Notes: a model not told the origin generated them from the sequence alone. Shown: positions 29,666 to 41,251, counted from the stretch's first letter. The stretch is DNA of 64,000 bases from Pseudomonas sp. MWU15-20650 (GCF_023242475.1 NZ_JALJFG010000002.1:248001-312000); one strand, 5' to 3'. Program-made: numbers and translations.

Positions 29666-31441
29666 ATGATGCGCAGCCACTATTGCGGCCAACTGAACGA
29701 GACCCTGGAAGGTCAGGAAATCACCCTTTGCGGATGGGTTCACCGTCGCCGCGACCACGGCGGGGTAATCTTCCTCGATATCCGTGATCGTGATGGTCTG
29801 GCCCAGGTGGTGTTCGATCCGGACCGCGCCGAGAGCTTCGCCGCCGCCGACCGCGTGCGCAGCGAATACGTTGTGAAGATTACCGGTAAGGTTCGCCTGC
29901 GTCCGGCCGGTGCCGTGAACGCGAACATGGCGTCCGGCGCCATCGAAGTGCTGGGCTACGAGCTTGAAGTGCTGAACGAATCGGAAACCCCGCCGTTCCC
30001 ACTGAACGAATATTCCGACGTGGGCGAAGAAACTCGCCTGCGCTACCGCTTCCTGGACCTGCGTCGTCCGGAAATGGCTGAAAAGCTGCGTCTGCGTTCG
30101 CGCATGACCACCAGCATCCGCCGCTTCCTGGATGAGAACGGCTTCCTCGACGTCGAAACGCCGATCCTCACCCGGGCCACCCCGGAAGGCGCGCGTGACT
30201 ACCTGGTGCCTAGCCGTACCCACGCTGGTAGCTTCTTCGCCTTGCCGCAGTCGCCGCAGCTGTTCAAGCAATTGCTGATGGTGGCCGGCTTCGACCGTTA
30301 CTACCAGATCGCCAAGTGCTTCCGTGACGAAGACCTGCGTGCTGATCGCCAGCCTGAATTCACCCAGATCGACATCGAGACCAGCTTCCTCGATGAAAAA
30401 GAGATCATGGGCCTGACCGAGCAAATGATCCGCAACCTGTTCAAGGAAGTGCTGGACCTGGAGTTCGGCGAATTCCCGCACATGACTTTCGAAGAAGCCA
30501 TGCGCCGCTACGGTTCCGACAAGCCAGACCTGCGTAACCCGCTGGAACTGGTGGACGTGGCCGACCAGCTCAAAGAAGTCGACTTCAAGGTGTTCAGCGG
30601 CCCGGCCAACGACCCTAAATGCCGTATCGCCGCCCTGCGCGTGCCTGGCGGCGCGAGCATGCCGCGCAAGCAGATCGACGACTACACCAAGTTTGTCGGC
30701 ATCTATGGTGCCAAGGGCCTGGCGTACATCAAGGTCAACGAGCGTGCTAACGGTGTTGACGGCCTGCAATCGCCGATCGTGAAAAACATCCCGTTGGACA
30801 ACCTCAACGCGATCCTGGATCGCGTTGGCGCGGTCGACGGCGACATCGTGTTCTTCGGTGCCGACAAGGCCAAGATCGTCAGCGAAGCCCTGGGCGCGCT
30901 GCGGATCAAGCTGGGCCACGACCTGGACCTGCTGACCTGCAAGTGGGCGCCGATGTGGGTTGTCGACTTCCCGATGTTCGAAGAGAACGACGACGGCAGC
31001 TTCAGCGCCTTGCACCACCCGTTCACCGCACCGAAGTGCTCCCCTGAAGAGCTGGAATCCAACCCGGCAGGCGCGTTGTCCCGTGCCTACGACATGGTGT
31101 TGAACGGCACCGAACTGGGTGGCGGTTCGATCCGTATTCACCGCAAAGAGATGCAGCAAGCGGTGTTCCGCCTGTTGGGCATCAACGAAGCGGAACAGGA
31201 AGAGAAATTCGGCTTCCTGCTCGACGCCCTGAAATACGGTGCACCGCCGCACGGTGGTTTGGCATTCGGCCTGGACCGTCTGGTGATGCTGATGACCGGT
31301 GCCCAGTCGATTCGTGAAGTGATCGCCTTCCCGAAAACCCAGAGTGCTGCGGACGTCATGACCCAGGCTCCAGGTGTGGTGGATGCCAAGGCACTGCGCG
31401 AGCTGCACATCCGTCTGCGCGAGACGCCGAAGGCTGAGTAA
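29666..31441 (+). CDS. aspS: Aspartyl-tRNA synthetase
   Basis: 591 residues, the same length as P. aeruginosa AspRS. An N-terminal OB-fold anticodon domain ([20 protein letters not shown]) precedes the class II catalytic core with motif 2 ([19 protein letters not shown]) and motif 3 ([13 protein letters not shown]). The bacterial GAD insertion is present. In P. aeruginosa the enzyme is non-discriminating and also charges tRNA-Asn for GatCAB; the same is likely here but not provable from this gene. Confidence 0.98.
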   Translation: MMRSHYCGQLNETLEGQEITLCGWVHRRRDHGGVIFLDIRDRDGLAQVVFDPDRAESFAAADRVRSEYVVKITGKVRLRPAGAVNANMASGAIEVLGYELEVLNESETPPFPLNEYSDVGEETRLRYRFLDLRRPEMAEKLRLRSRMTTSIRRFLDENGFLDVETPILTRATPEGARDYLVPSRTHAGSFFALPQSPQLFKQLLMVAGFDRYYQIAKCFRDEDLRADRQPEFTQIDIETSFLDEKEIMGLTEQMIRNLFKEVLDLEFGEFPHMTFEEAMRRYGSDKPDLRNPLELVDVADQLKEVDFKVFSGPANDPKCRIAALRVPGGASMPRKQIDDYTKFVGIYGAKGLAYIKVNERANGVDGLQSPIVKNIPLDNLNAILDRVGAVDGDIVFFGADKAKIVSEALGALRIKLGHDLDLLTCKWAPMWVVDFPMFEENDDGSFSALHHPFTAPKCSPEELESNPAGALSRAYDMVLNGTELGGGSIRIHRKEMQQAVFRLLGINEAEQEEKFGFLLDALKYGAPPHGGLAFGLDRLVMLMTGAQSIREVIAFPKTQSAADVMTQAPGVVDAKALRELHIRLRETPKAE

Positions 31442-31589
31442 GGCTGCTGCGTGAAAGCGCATTGAGGTTTACGCAGTCTTAAAGGCGCATCTTCGGATGC
31501 GCCTTTGCGTTACAAGGGCTGCATTTTCAAAAGAGAAGTCCGCCTGGGGCGGGATTGATAAGGTTTCTACAGAATTTCGGAGTTGTGTT

Positions 31590-32336
31590 ATGGCTGGCCA
31601 TTCCAAGTGGGCGAACATCAAGCACCGCAAAGAGCGTCAGGATGCCAAGAAAGGCAAGATCTTCACCAAGTGGATTCGTGAACTGACCGTCGCCGCTCGT
31701 CAAGGTGGCGGTGACCCAGGCTCCAACCCGCGTCTGCGCCTGGCGCTGGACAAGGCTTTGGGCGCGAACATGAGCCGCGACATCATTGATCGCGCCGTGG
31801 CCCGTGGTGCCGGTGCGGCCGATACCGACGACATGGTCGAGTTGAGCTACGAAGGCTACGGCCCAGGTGGCGTGGCGGTGATGGTCGAGTGCATGACCGA
31901 CAACCGCAACCGTACGGCCGCAGCCGTGCGTCACGCGTTCAGCAAATGCGGCGGCAACCTGGGCACTGATGGTTCGGTGGCTTACCTGTTCGAGCGTAAG
32001 GGGCAGATCTCTTTCGCGCCGGGCGTGGATGAGGATGCGCTGATGGAAGCCGCGATGGAGGCGGATGCCGACGACGTGGTCACCCATGAAGACGGTTCCA
32101 TCGACGTATTCACCTCGTTCGCCGGCTTCTACGCGGTGCGTAACGCGCTGGAAGCTGCCGGTTTCAAAGGCACTGACGCGGAAATCGTGATGCTGCCGAC
32201 CACCAGCGCCGAGCTGGACCTGGACGGTGCGCAGAAGGTGTTGAAGATGCTGGATATGCTCGAAGACCTGGACGACGTGCAGAACGTCTACTCCAACGCC
32301 GACATTCCTGAGTCTGTAGCCGAACAGCTAGGCTGA
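31590..32336 (+). CDS. YebC/PmpR-family DNA-binding regulator
   Basis: 248 residues starting [20 protein letters not shown], the invariant YebC N-terminus. The ATG at 31590 has a GGAG site; the frame opens earlier at 31497 but without family similarity. In P. aeruginosa the ortholog PmpR represses quorum-sensing genes; other family members relieve ribosome stalling. It is located between aspS and ruvC as in PAO1. Confidence 0.95.
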   Translation: MAGHSKWANIKHRKERQDAKKGKIFTKWIRELTVAARQGGGDPGSNPRLRLALDKALGANMSRDIIDRAVARGAGAADTDDMVELSYEGYGPGGVAVMVECMTDNRNRTAAAVRHAFSKCGGNLGTDGSVAYLFERKGQISFAPGVDEDALMEAAMEADADDVVTHEDGSIDVFTSFAGFYAVRNALEAAGFKGTDAEIVMLPTTSAELDLDGAQKVLKMLDMLEDLDDVQNVYSNADIPESVAEQLG

Positions 32337-32340
32337 AGAA

Positions 32341-32594
32341 TGTGGGAGGGGGCAAGCCCCAATGCCAGTCAGTTAAGCGCTAGAGCGAGCAACCGGTAAC
32401 CTGTGGCGAGCGGGCTTGTTGTGGCGAGCGGGCTTGTCCCGCGTTGGGGCGCGTAGCGCCCCCAAAGAAGAACGAATGCGGTGTACCCGATACTCCGCAG
32501 AGACAGCTTTTGGGGCTGCTGCGCACCCCAACGCGGGACAAGCCCGCTCGCCACAGTGATAGTGTTCTTAACTGACAGATTGCCCCCTCCCACA
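32341..32594. repeat. Nested inverted REP elements (two families) between yebC and ruvC
   Basis: The outer pair is TGTGGGAGGGGGCAA at 32341 and its inverse ending TTGCCCCCTCCCACA near 32594. The homology also includes inner CAGTTAAG / CTTAACTG elements. Inside it is a second family: GTGGCGAGCGGGCTTGTCCC at 32421 (preceded by a partial copy at 32403) with its inverse GGGACAAGCCCGCTCGCCAC at 32535-32554. It looks like one REPIN inserted in another. Confidence 0.85.
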
Positions 32595-32643
32595 TTTGAG
32601 CTTTGGTGTATCAACCAATGTGTTTATCCAACCCGCAGGCGTT

Positions 32644-33168
32644 ATGACTTTAATCCTAGGTATCGACCCCGGTTCGCGCATCACCGGTTTTGGCGTGGTG
32701 CAACAAACCCCGCGCGGCTGTGTGTACGTGGCTTCGGGCTGTATCCGCACCGGCGCGGGTGAGTTGGCCGAGCGCTTGCAGATCGTCTATCGCGGCGTAC
32801 GTGAAGTCATCCAGACCTATGGCCCGGTTACCATGGGCATCGAAAAGGTCTTCATGGCCAAGAACGCCGACTCCGCATTGAAGCTTGGCCAGGCCCGTGG
32901 TGCGGCGATTGTCGCGGGGGCCGAGGAGGGCATGGAGATCGCCGAATACACCGCGACCCAGGTCAAGCAGGCGGTGGTCGGCACGGGGGCGGCCAACAAA
33001 GAGCAAGTGCAGATGATGGTCATGCACATGCTCAAGCTCACCTCAAAACCGCAGATCGACGCCTCCGACGCCCTGGCCATTGCCATTTGCCACGCGCACA
33101 CCCGTTCCAGTCTGTTGCCTCACGGCTTGGGCACTGCACGCAGTCGTGGCGGGCGGCTGCGTCTCTGA
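32644..33168 (+). CDS. ruvC: Holliday junction resolvase RuvC
   Basis: 174 residues. RuvC cuts Holliday junctions held by RuvAB. The first catalytic Asp is D8 in [10 protein letters not shown], a second acidic residue lies in [10 protein letters not shown], and the C-terminal pair is in [13 protein letters not shown]. The ATG at 32644 gives family length. First of three ruv genes. Confidence 0.97.
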   Translation: MTLILGIDPGSRITGFGVVQQTPRGCVYVASGCIRTGAGELAERLQIVYRGVREVIQTYGPVTMGIEKVFMAKNADSALKLGQARGAAIVAGAEEGMEIAEYTATQVKQAVVGTGAANKEQVQMMVMHMLKLTSKPQIDASDALAIAICHAHTRSSLLPHGLGTARSRGGRLRL

Positions 33169-33236
33169 TAGCATCAGCGCAATCGTTATTTCCGGTCAGG
33201 CTTTGCTCTGACCTCCAAGCTTTAAGGATCTGAACC

Positions 33237-33848
33237 GTGATTGGACGCTTGCGCGGCACCTTGGCTGAGAAACAGCCACCGCACCTGATTCTGGATGTAA
33301 ATGGGTTGGGGTATGAGCTGGAAGTGCCCATGACCACCCTGTATCGCCTACCATCGGTCGGTGAGCCGATAACCCTGCACACCCATCTGGTGGTGCGCGA
33401 GGACGCGCAACTGCTCTATGGTTTCATTGGCAAGCGGGACCGCGACTTCTTCCGCGAGCTGATCCGCCTCAACGGCGTGGGCCCTAAACTGGCCCTGGCA
33501 TTGATGTCGAGCCTGGAAGTGGACGAACTGGTACGTGCCGTCTCGGCCCAGGACACGTCGGCCTTGACCAAGGTGCCGGGCGTCGGCAAGAAAACCGCTG
33601 AGCGCCTGCTGGTGGAACTCAAGGACCGTTTTAAAGCCTGGGAAGTGGTACCGAACATGTTTGCCCTGGTGCCGAACCAGCCGGATATGCCGGCGGCCCA
33701 GGTCGCCAGTGCGCAAAGCGATGCCGTCAATGCACTGATCTCCCTGGGCTACAAGCCGCAGGAAGCCAGCAAGGCCCTATCGGCCATCAAGGACAAGAAC
33801 CTGAGTGCTGAAGACATGATCCGCCGAGCCCTGAAGGGAATGATTTAA
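33237..33848 (+). CDS. ruvA: Holliday junction branch migration protein RuvA
   Basis: 203 residues from GTG at 33237 with AAGGA upstream. It has the N-terminal OB fold ([20 protein letters not shown]), the helix-hairpin-helix elements ([14 protein letters not shown] and [18 protein letters not shown]) and the C-terminal RuvB-binding domain. It tethers RuvB to the four-way junction. Confidence 0.97.
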   Translation: MIGRLRGTLAEKQPPHLILDVNGLGYELEVPMTTLYRLPSVGEPITLHTHLVVREDAQLLYGFIGKRDRDFFRELIRLNGVGPKLALALMSSLEVDELVRAVSAQDTSALTKVPGVGKKTAERLLVELKDRFKAWEVVPNMFALVPNQPDMPAAQVASAQSDAVNALISLGYKPQEASKALSAIKDKNLSAEDMIRRALKGMI

Positions 33849-34907
33849 GTGATTGAAGCTGATCGTCTGATTGCGGCCACCGGCCCGCGTGACCGTGAAG
33901 AAGTCCAGGACCGCGCCATTCGCCCCCTGAGCCTGGCCGAGTACATCGGCCAGCCTACCGTGCGCGAGCAGATGGAGCTGTTCATCCAGGCCGCGCGTGG
34001 GCGCAGTGAGTCGCTGGACCACACGTTGATCTTCGGCCCGCCGGGGCTGGGTAAAACCACCCTGGCCAATATCATCGCCCAGGAAATGGGCGTGTCGATC
34101 AAGTCCACCTCCGGCCCGGTGCTGGAGCGTCCAGGTGACCTGGCGGCACTGCTGACCAACCTTGAACCCCACGATGTGCTGTTTATCGACGAGATCCACC
34201 GGCTGTCACCGATCGTCGAGGAAGTGCTGTACCCGGCGATGGAGGACTTCCAGCTCGACATCATGATCGGTGAAGGCCCGGCGGCTCGTTCGATCAAACT
34301 CGATCTGCCGCCGTTCACCCTGGTGGGGGCGACCACGCGTGCGGGCATGCTGACTAACCCGTTGCGAGACCGTTTCGGCATTGTTCAGCGTCTAGAGTTC
34401 TATAGCACCGCGGACCTGGCGACCATCGTCAGTCGCTCGGCGAGTATCCTTGGCTTGCCGCTGGACCCGGAAGGCGCATTTGAAATTGCTCGACGCGCCC
34501 GTGGCACGCCTCGGATCGCCAACCGTTTGCTGCGTCGGGTGCGCGATTTTGCCGAGGTGCGGGCCAAGGGGCATATCACCAAGGCCGTCGCGGACCTGGC
34601 CTTGAACCTGCTGGATGTGGACGAGCATGGCTTTGATCACCAGGATCGGCGTCTACTCTTGACCATGATCGAGAAGTTCGACGGTGGCCCGGTGGGGGTG
34701 GACAGCCTGGCCGCGGCGATCAGTGAAGAACGCCATACCATCGAGGATGTACTGGAGCCGTACCTGATTCAGCAGGGCTACATCATGCGCACGCCAAGGG
34801 GCCGAGTGGTGACGCGTCACGCCTATTTGCACTTTGGGCTAAACATTCCGTCACGATTGGGTGAGATGCCCGTAGTAGACGAATTCCTCGATGCAGTGGA
34901 CGATTAA
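33849..34907 (+). CDS. ruvB: Holliday junction helicase motor RuvB
   Basis: 352 residues. GTG start directly after the ruvA stop. AAA+ motifs: Walker A GPPGLGKT, Walker [11 protein letters not shown], sensor GATTRAG and the arginine finger region [15 protein letters not shown]-terminal winged-helix follows. RuvB hexamers pump DNA through the junction. Confidence 0.98.
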   Translation: MIEADRLIAATGPRDREEVQDRAIRPLSLAEYIGQPTVREQMELFIQAARGRSESLDHTLIFGPPGLGKTTLANIIAQEMGVSIKSTSGPVLERPGDLAALLTNLEPHDVLFIDEIHRLSPIVEEVLYPAMEDFQLDIMIGEGPAARSIKLDLPPFTLVGATTRAGMLTNPLRDRFGIVQRLEFYSTADLATIVSRSASILGLPLDPEGAFEIARRARGTPRIANRLLRRVRDFAEVRAKGHITKAVADLALNLLDVDEHGFDHQDRRLLLTMIEKFDGGPVGVDSLAAAISEERHTIEDVLEPYLIQQGYIMRTPRGRVVTRHAYLHFGLNIPSRLGEMPVVDEFLDAVDD

Positions 34908-35046
34908 AAAGGCCACGCGGGTCGATTTATTCGGGGATTGTGCTGTCCTAGTGGCTGGTGTCGTCATTCAGTCGTTATAAATGTTTCAGAGAATGAAAAA
35001 ACAGTTGCCCTGCCGGATTGGCAACCTGAGGAGTAAGCACTAGAGT

Positions 35047-35502
35047 ATGCGCGCGCAAAACGGGGATCAGTCGTTCGCACATCGCTGTCGCGTTTATTAC
35101 GAGGACACCGATGCCGGCGGCATCGTTTATTACGTCAATTACCTCAAGTTCATGGAGCGGGCTCGAACCGAGCGGCTACGGGAGCTGGGCTTTGCCCAAT
35201 CCCAGCTGGCAGGGGAGGACCTGTTATTCGTCGTGCATTCCAGCGAGGCGCGTTATCACGCACCGGCGCGACTGGACGACGAACTGCTGGTTAGCGCTGA
35301 AGTAATCGAATTGAACCGTGCCAGCCTGCGTTTCAAGCAGCAGGTCAGGCGGGCAACGGATGCAACGCTGCTCTGTGAGGGGCAGTTCCTGGTGGCGTGT
35401 GTGCGCACCAACAGTTTGAAACCTCGGGCCATTCCCGAAACTCTACGTGCGGCCTTTGCCGCCGTGAGCGGCGCGGGTAAACAATCAAAGCAGGAGATTT
35501 AG
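35047..35502 (+). CDS. ybgC: Tol-Pal associated acyl-CoA thioesterase
   Basis: 151 residues with the hot-dog fold and the 4-hydroxybenzoyl-CoA thioesterase-type active site [20 protein letters not shown]. YbgC hydrolyses short-chain acyl-CoA or acyl-ACP and is the first gene of the tol-pal operon in many gammaproteobacteria. tolQ starts 1 base after its stop. Confidence 0.95.
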   Translation: MRAQNGDQSFAHRCRVYYEDTDAGGIVYYVNYLKFMERARTERLRELGFAQSQLAGEDLLFVVHSSEARYHAPARLDDELLVSAEVIELNRASLRFKQQVRRATDATLLCEGQFLVACVRTNSLKPRAIPETLRAAFAAVSGAGKQSKQEI

Positions 35503-35503
35503 C

Positions 35504-36199
35504 GTGGAACCTACCGTCGTCGACCATTCCTCCATGTGGAGCCTGGTCAGCAATGCCAGTGTTGTGGTTCAACTGGTCATGCTGACCCTGGTAGCCGCAT
35601 CGGTTACCTCTTGGGTCATGATTTTTCAGCGCAGCAACCTGTTGCGTGCCGGTCGACGTGCCCTGGAGAGCTTCGAGGAGCGCTTCTGGTCGGGTATCGA
35701 CCTGTCCAAGCTGTATCGCCAGGCCGGCAGCAACCCCGACCCGGACTCGGGCGTCGAGCAGATCTTTCGTGCGGGCTTCAAGGAATTCTCCCGCCTGCGC
35801 CAGCAGCCGGGCGTTGATCCGGAAGCGGTGATGGAAGGCGTGGCCCGTGCCATGCGCGTTGCCATCTCCCGTGAAGAAGAGAAACTGGAGCAGAGCCTGC
35901 CGTTCCTTGCCACCGTAGGTTCCGTCAGCCCGTACATCGGCCTGTTCGGTACCGTTTGGGGGATCATGAACTCCTTCCGTGGCCTGGCCCAGGCTCAGCA
36001 AGCGACCTTGGCCACCGTGGCCCCAGGTATTGCCGAAGCCCTGATCGCCACTGCGATCGGCCTGTTCGCCGCTATCCCCGCAGTAATTGCCTACAACCGT
36101 TTTGCTGCCACCAGCGAAACGTTGATCGGCCGTTACTACACCTTCGCCGATGAATTCCAGGCGATCCTGCACCGTAAAGTGCACACCAGCGAAGAATAA
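35504..36199 (+). CDS. tolQ: Tol-Pal system proton channel subunit TolQ
   Basis: 231 residues from GTG at 35504. It has three membrane helices (about 17-37, 135-160, 168-195) and the MotA/ExbB-type GSVSPYIGLFGTVWGIM segment. With TolR it uses the proton gradient to energise TolA during cell constriction. Confidence 0.97.
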   Translation: MEPTVVDHSSMWSLVSNASVVVQLVMLTLVAASVTSWVMIFQRSNLLRAGRRALESFEERFWSGIDLSKLYRQAGSNPDPDSGVEQIFRAGFKEFSRLRQQPGVDPEAVMEGVARAMRVAISREEEKLEQSLPFLATVGSVSPYIGLFGTVWGIMNSFRGLAQAQQATLATVAPGIAEALIATAIGLFAAIPAVIAYNRFAATSETLIGRYYTFADEFQAILHRKVHTSEE

Positions 36200-36213
36200 G
36201 CAGGTAATTCCCA

Positions 36214-36675
36214 ATGGCTTTAATCGCTCGAGCTCGCAAAAAGCGCAAGCCGGTCGCCGAGATGAACGTAGTGCCCTACATCGACGTGATGCTGGTGCTG
36301 CTGGTGATCTTCATGGTGACCGCGCCGATGCTCAACCAGGGCGTGAAGGTTGATCTGCCCAAGGTTTCCAGTGAAGCCTTGCCGCAAGACAACAACACTC
36401 AGGTCCTGACCATTTCGATCAAGGCTGACAAGACCTATTACTGGAACCTTGGCAGCGAAGTCGACACCCAGAAGCAGCAGGACAAGGCCCTGACCTTGCC
36501 GGCGATGACTGATGCGGTGACCAAGATCATTCGCTCCGGCAACGAAGGCGGCAAGCACACCCAGGTATTTATCCGGGGTGACAAGGCGGTCGACTACGGC
36601 TCCGTCATGGGCGCCATGGGCGGGCTGCAGAAGGCCGGCGTTGGTAACGTTGGCTTGATTACCGAGGCGCCCTGA
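36214..36675 (+). CDS. tolR: Tol-Pal system protein TolR
   Basis: 153 residues: one membrane helix about 17-38 containing the essential Asp in VVPYIDVMLVLLVIFMV, then a periplasmic ExbD/TolR domain. Slightly longer than E. coli TolR (142). Its stop overlaps the tolA start by one base (TGATG). Confidence 0.97.
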   Translation: MALIARARKKRKPVAEMNVVPYIDVMLVLLVIFMVTAPMLNQGVKVDLPKVSSEALPQDNNTQVLTISIKADKTYYWNLGSEVDTQKQQDKALTLPAMTDAVTKIIRSGNEGGKHTQVFIRGDKAVDYGSVMGAMGGLQKAGVGNVGLITEAP

Positions 36676-37748
36676 TGCAGCAACAGCGAGAGCCGTCCGC
36701 CTCGGAAAGCTACTTCTGGCCTGGCGTCTGGGCAATTGCCCTGCACGTCCTGGTGTTTGGCATGCTGTTCGTCAGCTTTGCCATGACCCCGGACCTGCCG
36801 CCAGCCAAGCCGATCGTGCAGGCGACCCTGTATCAGCTGAAATCGAAAAGCCAGGCCACCACCCAGACCAATCAGAAGATTGCGGGTGAGGCCCAGAAGT
36901 CGGCTGCGCGCCAGACTGAAGTCGAGCAGATGGAACAGAAGAAGGTCGAGCAGGAAGCGGTGAAGGCTGCTGCGGAACAAAAGAAAGAAGAGGCGGCTCA
37001 AAAGGCCGAGGAATCGAAAAAGGCTGACGAAGCGAAGAAGGCCGACGAGGCGAAAAAGGCTGATGAAGCCAAGAAAGCCGAGAAAGCTGCCGAAGCTAAA
37101 AAAGCCGAAGAGAAAAAATTGGCTGATATAGCCAAGAAGAAGACTGAAGAAGAAGCCAAGAAAGCTGCCGAAGAAGAGGCCAAGAAAAAGGCCGCTGAAG
37201 AAGCCAAGAAAAAGATAGTCGAAGACGCGAAGAAGAAAGCCGCCGAAGACGCCAAGAAAAAAGCTGAAGCAGACGAGGCGAAGAAAAAAGTCGCCGACGA
37301 CGCGAAGAAGAAAGCTGCCGCCGATGCCTCCAAGAAAAAGGCCCAGGAAGCCGCGCGTAAATCCGCCGAAGAGAAAAAGGCCCAGGCCTTGGCAGATTTG
37401 CTCTCTGACACGCCGCAGCGTCAGCAAGCCTTGGCCGATGAGCGTGGCGATGAAGTCGCGGGCAGTTTCGACGACCTGATTCGGGCACGGGCAGCGGAAG
37501 GTTGGACACGTCCACCTTCGGCACGCAAAGGCATGACAGTAGTGCTGCAGATCGGCATGTTGCCGGACGGTACGGTGACTTCGGTCAGCGTGGCCAAGTC
37601 CAGTGGCGACGGTTCGTTCGACAGTTCGGCGGTTGCCGCGGTCAAGAATATTGGCCGGTTGACCGAGATGCAGGGAATGAAACCAAGTGACTTCGCTCCC
37701 TATCGTTCATTCAAGATGACATTCACACCTGAGGATCTAGCCTTGTGA
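36675..37748 (+). CDS. tolA: Tol-Pal system protein TolA
   Basis: 357 residues: membrane anchor at about 14-37, then a long helical spacer rich in Lys, Ala and Glu (about 50-245, repeated AEEAKKKA-type units) that spans the periplasm, and a C-terminal TonB-like domain (about 255-357) that contacts TolB and Pal. The repetitive A/G-rich DNA at 36,950-37,400 follows from the spacer. Confidence 0.96.
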   Translation: MQQQREPSASESYFWPGVWAIALHVLVFGMLFVSFAMTPDLPPAKPIVQATLYQLKSKSQATTQTNQKIAGEAQKSAARQTEVEQMEQKKVEQEAVKAAAEQKKEEAAQKAEESKKADEAKKADEAKKADEAKKAEKAAEAKKAEEKKLADIAKKKTEEEAKKAAEEEAKKKAAEEAKKKIVEDAKKKAAEDAKKKAEADEAKKKVADDAKKKAAADASKKKAQEAARKSAEEKKAQALADLLSDTPQRQQALADERGDEVAGSFDDLIRARAAEGWTRPPSARKGMTVVLQIGMLPDGTVTSVSVAKSSGDGSFDSSAVAAVKNIGRLTEMQGMKPSDFAPYRSFKMTFTPEDLAL

Positions 37749-39046
37749 GAAACCTTCTTCGAGGAATGCTTGTCGTTATTTGCTGTATGGCAGGGATAGC
37801 GGCGGCGGATGAAAAGAACATCCTGGTTACCAGCGGTAGCGATCGGGCCACCCCGATCGCGGTCGTACCGTTCGGTTGGCAGGGCGGCAGCGTGCTGCCG
37901 GATGACATGGCCCAGATCGTCAGCGACGACCTGCGCAACTCCGGTTACTACGCGCCGATTCCGAAAGGCAACATGATCAGCCAGCCTACCCAGGCCAGCG
38001 AAGTCATCTTCCGTGACTGGAAGGCGGTGGGTGCCCAGTACCTGATGGTCGGCAGCATCGTGCCGGCCGGTGGTCGCTTGCAGATCCAGTACACGTTGTT
38101 CAACGTGGCCACCGAGCAGCAGGTCTTGACCGGCAGCGTGTCGGGCACCGCCGAGCAATTGCGTGACATGGCCCACTACATCTCGGACCAGTCGTTTGAA
38201 AAGCTCACCGGTATCAAAGGGGCTTTCTCGACGCGCCTGCTGTATGTAACGGCCGAGCGTTTCTCTGTAGACAACACGCGCTACACCTTGCAGCGTTCGG
38301 ACTACGATGGTGCACGTGCAGTGACTTTGCTGCAGTCCCGTGAGCCAATCCTGTCGCCGCGTTTTGCACCAGACGGCAAGCGTATTGCCTACGTCTCGTT
38401 CGAACAGCGTCGTCCACGTATCTTCGTGCAGCACATTGATACGGGCCGTCGTGAGCAGATCACCAACTTTGAAGGCCTCAACGGTGCACCGGCCTGGTCG
38501 CCGGATGGTTCGCGCCTGGCATTCGTGCTGTCCAAGGACGGCAACCCGGATATCTACGTGATGAACATGGCTTCGCGCCAGATCTCTCGTGTGACCAGCG
38601 GCCCGGGCATCAATACCGAGCCGTTCTGGGGCAAAGATGGTTCGACCATCTACTTCACGTCCGACCGCGGCGGCAAGCCTCAGGTCTACAAGGCAAACGT
38701 GAACGGTGGCGGGGCGGAGCGTGTAACCTTTATCGGTAACTACAACGCCAACCCTAAGCTTTCGGCAGATGAAAAGACGTTGGTGATGATTCACCGTCAG
38801 GATGGTTTCACTAATTTCCGGGTTGCGGCCCAGGATTTGCAGCGCGGAACCGTAAAAATCCTTACAGATACCAACCTTGATGAGTCAGCCACTGTTGCGC
38901 CCAACGGCACCATGGTAATCTACGCCACCCGCCAGCAGGGCCGGGGAGTCTTGATGCTCGTGTCCATTAATGGACGCGTAAGGCTCCCACTTCCTACCGC
39001 ACAAGGCGAAGTCAGAGAACCATCCTGGTCCCCTTACCTGAACTGA
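37745..39046 (+). CDS. tolB: Tol-Pal system periplasmic protein TolB
   Basis: 433 residues from a GTG overlapping the tolA stop (GTGA). Signal peptide 1-21, then the amino-terminal TolB domain and a six-bladed beta propeller with repeated PD40-type units ([25 protein letters not shown]). TolB shuttles between Pal and TolA. Ends EPSWSPYLN. Confidence 0.97.
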   Translation: MRNLLRGMLVVICCMAGIAAADEKNILVTSGSDRATPIAVVPFGWQGGSVLPDDMAQIVSDDLRNSGYYAPIPKGNMISQPTQASEVIFRDWKAVGAQYLMVGSIVPAGGRLQIQYTLFNVATEQQVLTGSVSGTAEQLRDMAHYISDQSFEKLTGIKGAFSTRLLYVTAERFSVDNTRYTLQRSDYDGARAVTLLQSREPILSPRFAPDGKRIAYVSFEQRRPRIFVQHIDTGRREQITNFEGLNGAPAWSPDGSRLAFVLSKDGNPDIYVMNMASRQISRVTSGPGINTEPFWGKDGSTIYFTSDRGGKPQVYKANVNGGGAERVTFIGNYNANPKLSADEKTLVMIHRQDGFTNFRVAAQDLQRGTVKILTDTNLDESATVAPNGTMVIYATRQQGRGVLMLVSINGRVRLPLPTAQGEVREPSWSPYLN

Positions 39047-39101
39047 CGCGGCGCTACAAAAAGATTTGCTTAACACACTGGGGTTCATTAGGAGTTTCAC
39101 G

Positions 39102-39602
39102 ATGGAAATGCTGAAGTTTGGTAAGTTTGCTGCTCTGGCTCTGGCTCTGTCCGTAGCCGTTGGTTGCTCGTCTAAAGGCGGCGACAATGCCGGTGAAGGC
39201 GCAGCTGTTGATCCAAACGCTGGTTACGGCGCTAACACTGGTGCAGTTGACGGCTCCCTGAGCGAAGAAGCTGCTCTGCGCGCTATCACCACTTTCTACT
39301 TCGAATACGACAGTTCGGACCTGAAGCCAGAAGCCATGCGCGCTCTGGACGTTCACGCCAAGGACCTGAAAGCTAACGGCGCTCGCGTTGTTCTGGAAGG
39401 TAACACTGACGCCCGTGGTACTCGTGAGTACAACATGGCTCTGGGCGAGCGTCGTGCGAAAGCCGTTCAGCGCTACCTGGTACTGCAAGGTGTTGCTCCA
39501 GGCCAACTGGAACTGGTTTCCTACGGTAAAGAGCGTCCAGTTGCAACTGGCAACGACGAACAGTCGTGGGCTCAGAACCGTCGCGTCGAACTGCGTAAGT
39601 AA
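39102..39602 (+). CDS. pal: Peptidoglycan-associated lipoprotein Pal (OprL)
   Basis: 166 residues from ATG 39102 with AGGAG upstream. A lipoprotein signal ends at the Cys of AVAVGCSS; an OmpA-like peptidoglycan-binding domain follows ([34 protein letters not shown]). It anchors the outer membrane to peptidoglycan and is released by TolA/TolB at the division site. Nearly identical to P. aeruginosa OprL as remembered. Confidence 0.97.
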   Translation: MEMLKFGKFAALALALSVAVGCSSKGGDNAGEGAAVDPNAGYGANTGAVDGSLSEEAALRAITTFYFEYDSSDLKPEAMRALDVHAKDLKANGARVVLEGNTDARGTREYNMALGERRAKAVQRYLVLQGVAPGQLELVSYGKERPVATGNDEQSWAQNRRVELRK

Positions 39603-39608
39603 TTCGTC

Positions 39609-40439
39609 ATGCGAACGTGCCGTCGTGCTCTAACTGTATTGGCTCTCAGCCTCGCACCGCTTGCGGTGTGGGCTGCGGTTCCTGTGGAAGATAGCAACTC
39701 TGGCTATAACAATAGCGGGAGCAGTTATCCGCCAGCGGGTTATGGCACGAACGGCGCCTATGCTGGGGGACCGGCGACTGCCGCTCCCTCGGCACAGGGC
39801 GAACTGTTCAACCAGCTGCAACGCATGCAGGATCAATTGTCGCAGCAACAAGGCACCATTGAAGTTCTGCAGAATCAAGTGAACCAGCTGAAGCAAGAGG
39901 GCCTGGAGCGATACCAGGATCTTGATCGCCGTATTGGAGCCGGTGCAGCACCTGCCGCTACTCCTGATAATTCTTCTGCCGGTGGCGCACCCAGTGCCGC
40001 TGCCGGTGGCGCAGCAGCGGGGGCCGCAGCTGCCGCCCCTGCTGCCAGCAGCGAACCGGGTGATCCTGCGAAGGAAAAACTGTATTACGATGCAGCCTTC
40101 GACCTGATCAAAGCCAAGGATTTCGATAAGGCCAGCCAGGCTTTTACCGCATTCCTGCGCAAGTACCCGAACAGCCAATACGCGGGCAACGCCCAGTACT
40201 GGTTGGGTGAGGTCAACCTGGCAAAGGGTGATTTGCAAGCGGCAGGCCAGGCATTTGCCAAGGTCAGCCAGCTCTACCCAAAGCACGCCAAGGTGCCTGA
40301 CTCGCTATACAAGCTGGCTGACGTAGAACGCCGCCTGGGTCATACCGACAAGGTCAAAGGCATTCTGCAGCAAGTGGTGGCCCAGTATCCGGGTACTTCC
40401 GCTGCCCAGTTGGCCCAGCGGGACCTGCAACGCTTGTAA
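39609..40439 (+). CDS. cpoB: Cell division coordinator CpoB
   Basis: 276 residues: signal peptide 1-22, a trimerising coiled coil (about 62-105, FNQLQRMQDQLSQQQGTIEV), an Ala/Gly-rich linker and three TPR-like repeats (about 155-276). CpoB (YbgF) links PBP1B activity with the Tol machine. Last gene of the operon, starting 6 bases after pal. Confidence 0.95.
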   Translation: MRTCRRALTVLALSLAPLAVWAAVPVEDSNSGYNNSGSSYPPAGYGTNGAYAGGPATAAPSAQGELFNQLQRMQDQLSQQQGTIEVLQNQVNQLKQEGLERYQDLDRRIGAGAAPAATPDNSSAGGAPSAAAGGAAAGAAAAAPAASSEPGDPAKEKLYYDAAFDLIKAKDFDKASQAFTAFLRKYPNSQYAGNAQYWLGEVNLAKGDLQAAGQAFAKVSQLYPKHAKVPDSLYKLADVERRLGHTDKVKGILQQVVAQYPGTSAAQLAQRDLQRL

Positions 40440-40460
40440 GCAATGCAGCCGTTTAGAAGA

Positions 40461-40486
40461 AACCCGCGCCTGGCGCGGGTTTTTTC
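40461..40486 (+). terminator. Terminator of the tol-pal operon
   Basis: Stem AACCCGCGCC ... GGCGCGGGTT with a minimal loop and a T6 tract, 21 bases after the cpoB stop. Confidence 0.92.
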
Positions 40487-40602
40487 GTTAGAATCCACGC
40501 CCTTTTATGAAACACGCTTCCTGGGGTTCACGCGTTGGCGCAATCCCTTGAAGTGCCTGACGGAGGCGGACAGCCTGTTTAGCTGTTACGCCCGTGGCGA
40601 CT

Positions 40603-41250
40603 ATGCAAGACACATTACGCATCACCGAAGTTTTTTACTCGTTGCAGGGTGAAACGCGCACTGCTGGGCTGCCCACCGTATTCGTACGGTTGACCGGCTG
40701 CCCGTTGCGCTGCCAATACTGTGACAGCGCCTACGCCTTCAGTGGCGGCACCGTGCGCGCACTCGACGATATCCTGGAGCAGGTTGCAAGCTATCGGCCG
40801 CGCTACGTCTGCGTGACGGGCGGCGAGCCATTGGCGCAACCTAACGCCATCCCTTTGCTCAAGCAACTGTGTGACGCCGGTTACGAAGTCTCACTGGAAA
40901 CCAGTGGCGCCTTGGACATCTCTGCGGTCGACCCGCGGGTAAGCCGAGTGCTCGACCTCAAGACCCCAGGCTCCAAGGAAGCGCACCGCAACCTGTACGA
41001 GAATCTGGACCTGCTGACGGCCAACGACCAGGTCAAGTTCGTGATCTGTTCCCGCGAAGATTATGACTGGGCGACCTCCAAGCTGATCCAATACGGCCTG
41101 GAACGTCGGGCTGGCGAGGTGCTGTTTTCCCCTAGCCATCACGACCTGAACGCTCGTGACCTGGCTGACTGGGTGGTGGCGGACAACCTGCCGGTGCGTC
41201 TGCAATTGCAGTTGCATAAATACCTGTGGAACGACGAACCGGGGCGCTGA
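40603..41250 (+). CDS. queE: 7-carboxy-7-deazaguanine synthase
   Basis: 215 residues from ATG 40603 ([17 protein letters not shown]); a GTG three codons upstream is possible and neither has a strong ribosome site. It is a radical SAM enzyme: the cluster ligands are in [10 protein letters not shown] (CxxxCxxC). It contracts CPH4 to CDG in queuosine and preQ0 synthesis. The product is passed to QueC, encoded next. Confidence 0.95.
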   Translation: MQDTLRITEVFYSLQGETRTAGLPTVFVRLTGCPLRCQYCDSAYAFSGGTVRALDDILEQVASYRPRYVCVTGGEPLAQPNAIPLLKQLCDAGYEVSLETSGALDISAVDPRVSRVLDLKTPGSKEAHRNLYENLDLLTANDQVKFVICSREDYDWATSKLIQYGLERRAGEVLFSPSHHDLNARDLADWVVADNLPVRLQLQLHKYLWNDEPGR

Positions 41251-41251
41251 C

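Noticed and set aside
29600..31462. 620-codon open frame opposite aspS
   Set aside because: Shadow of aspS; composition not protein-like.
36950..37410. Tandem DNA repeat in tolA
   Set aside because: It follows from the Lys/Ala/Glu-rich helical spacer of TolA and is not an independent element.
40490..40602. Possible preQ1 riboswitch ahead of queE
   Set aside because: The region before queE has neither the short preQ1-I hairpin with A-rich tail nor the preQ1-II arrangement, and the ribosome site is not within a hairpin.
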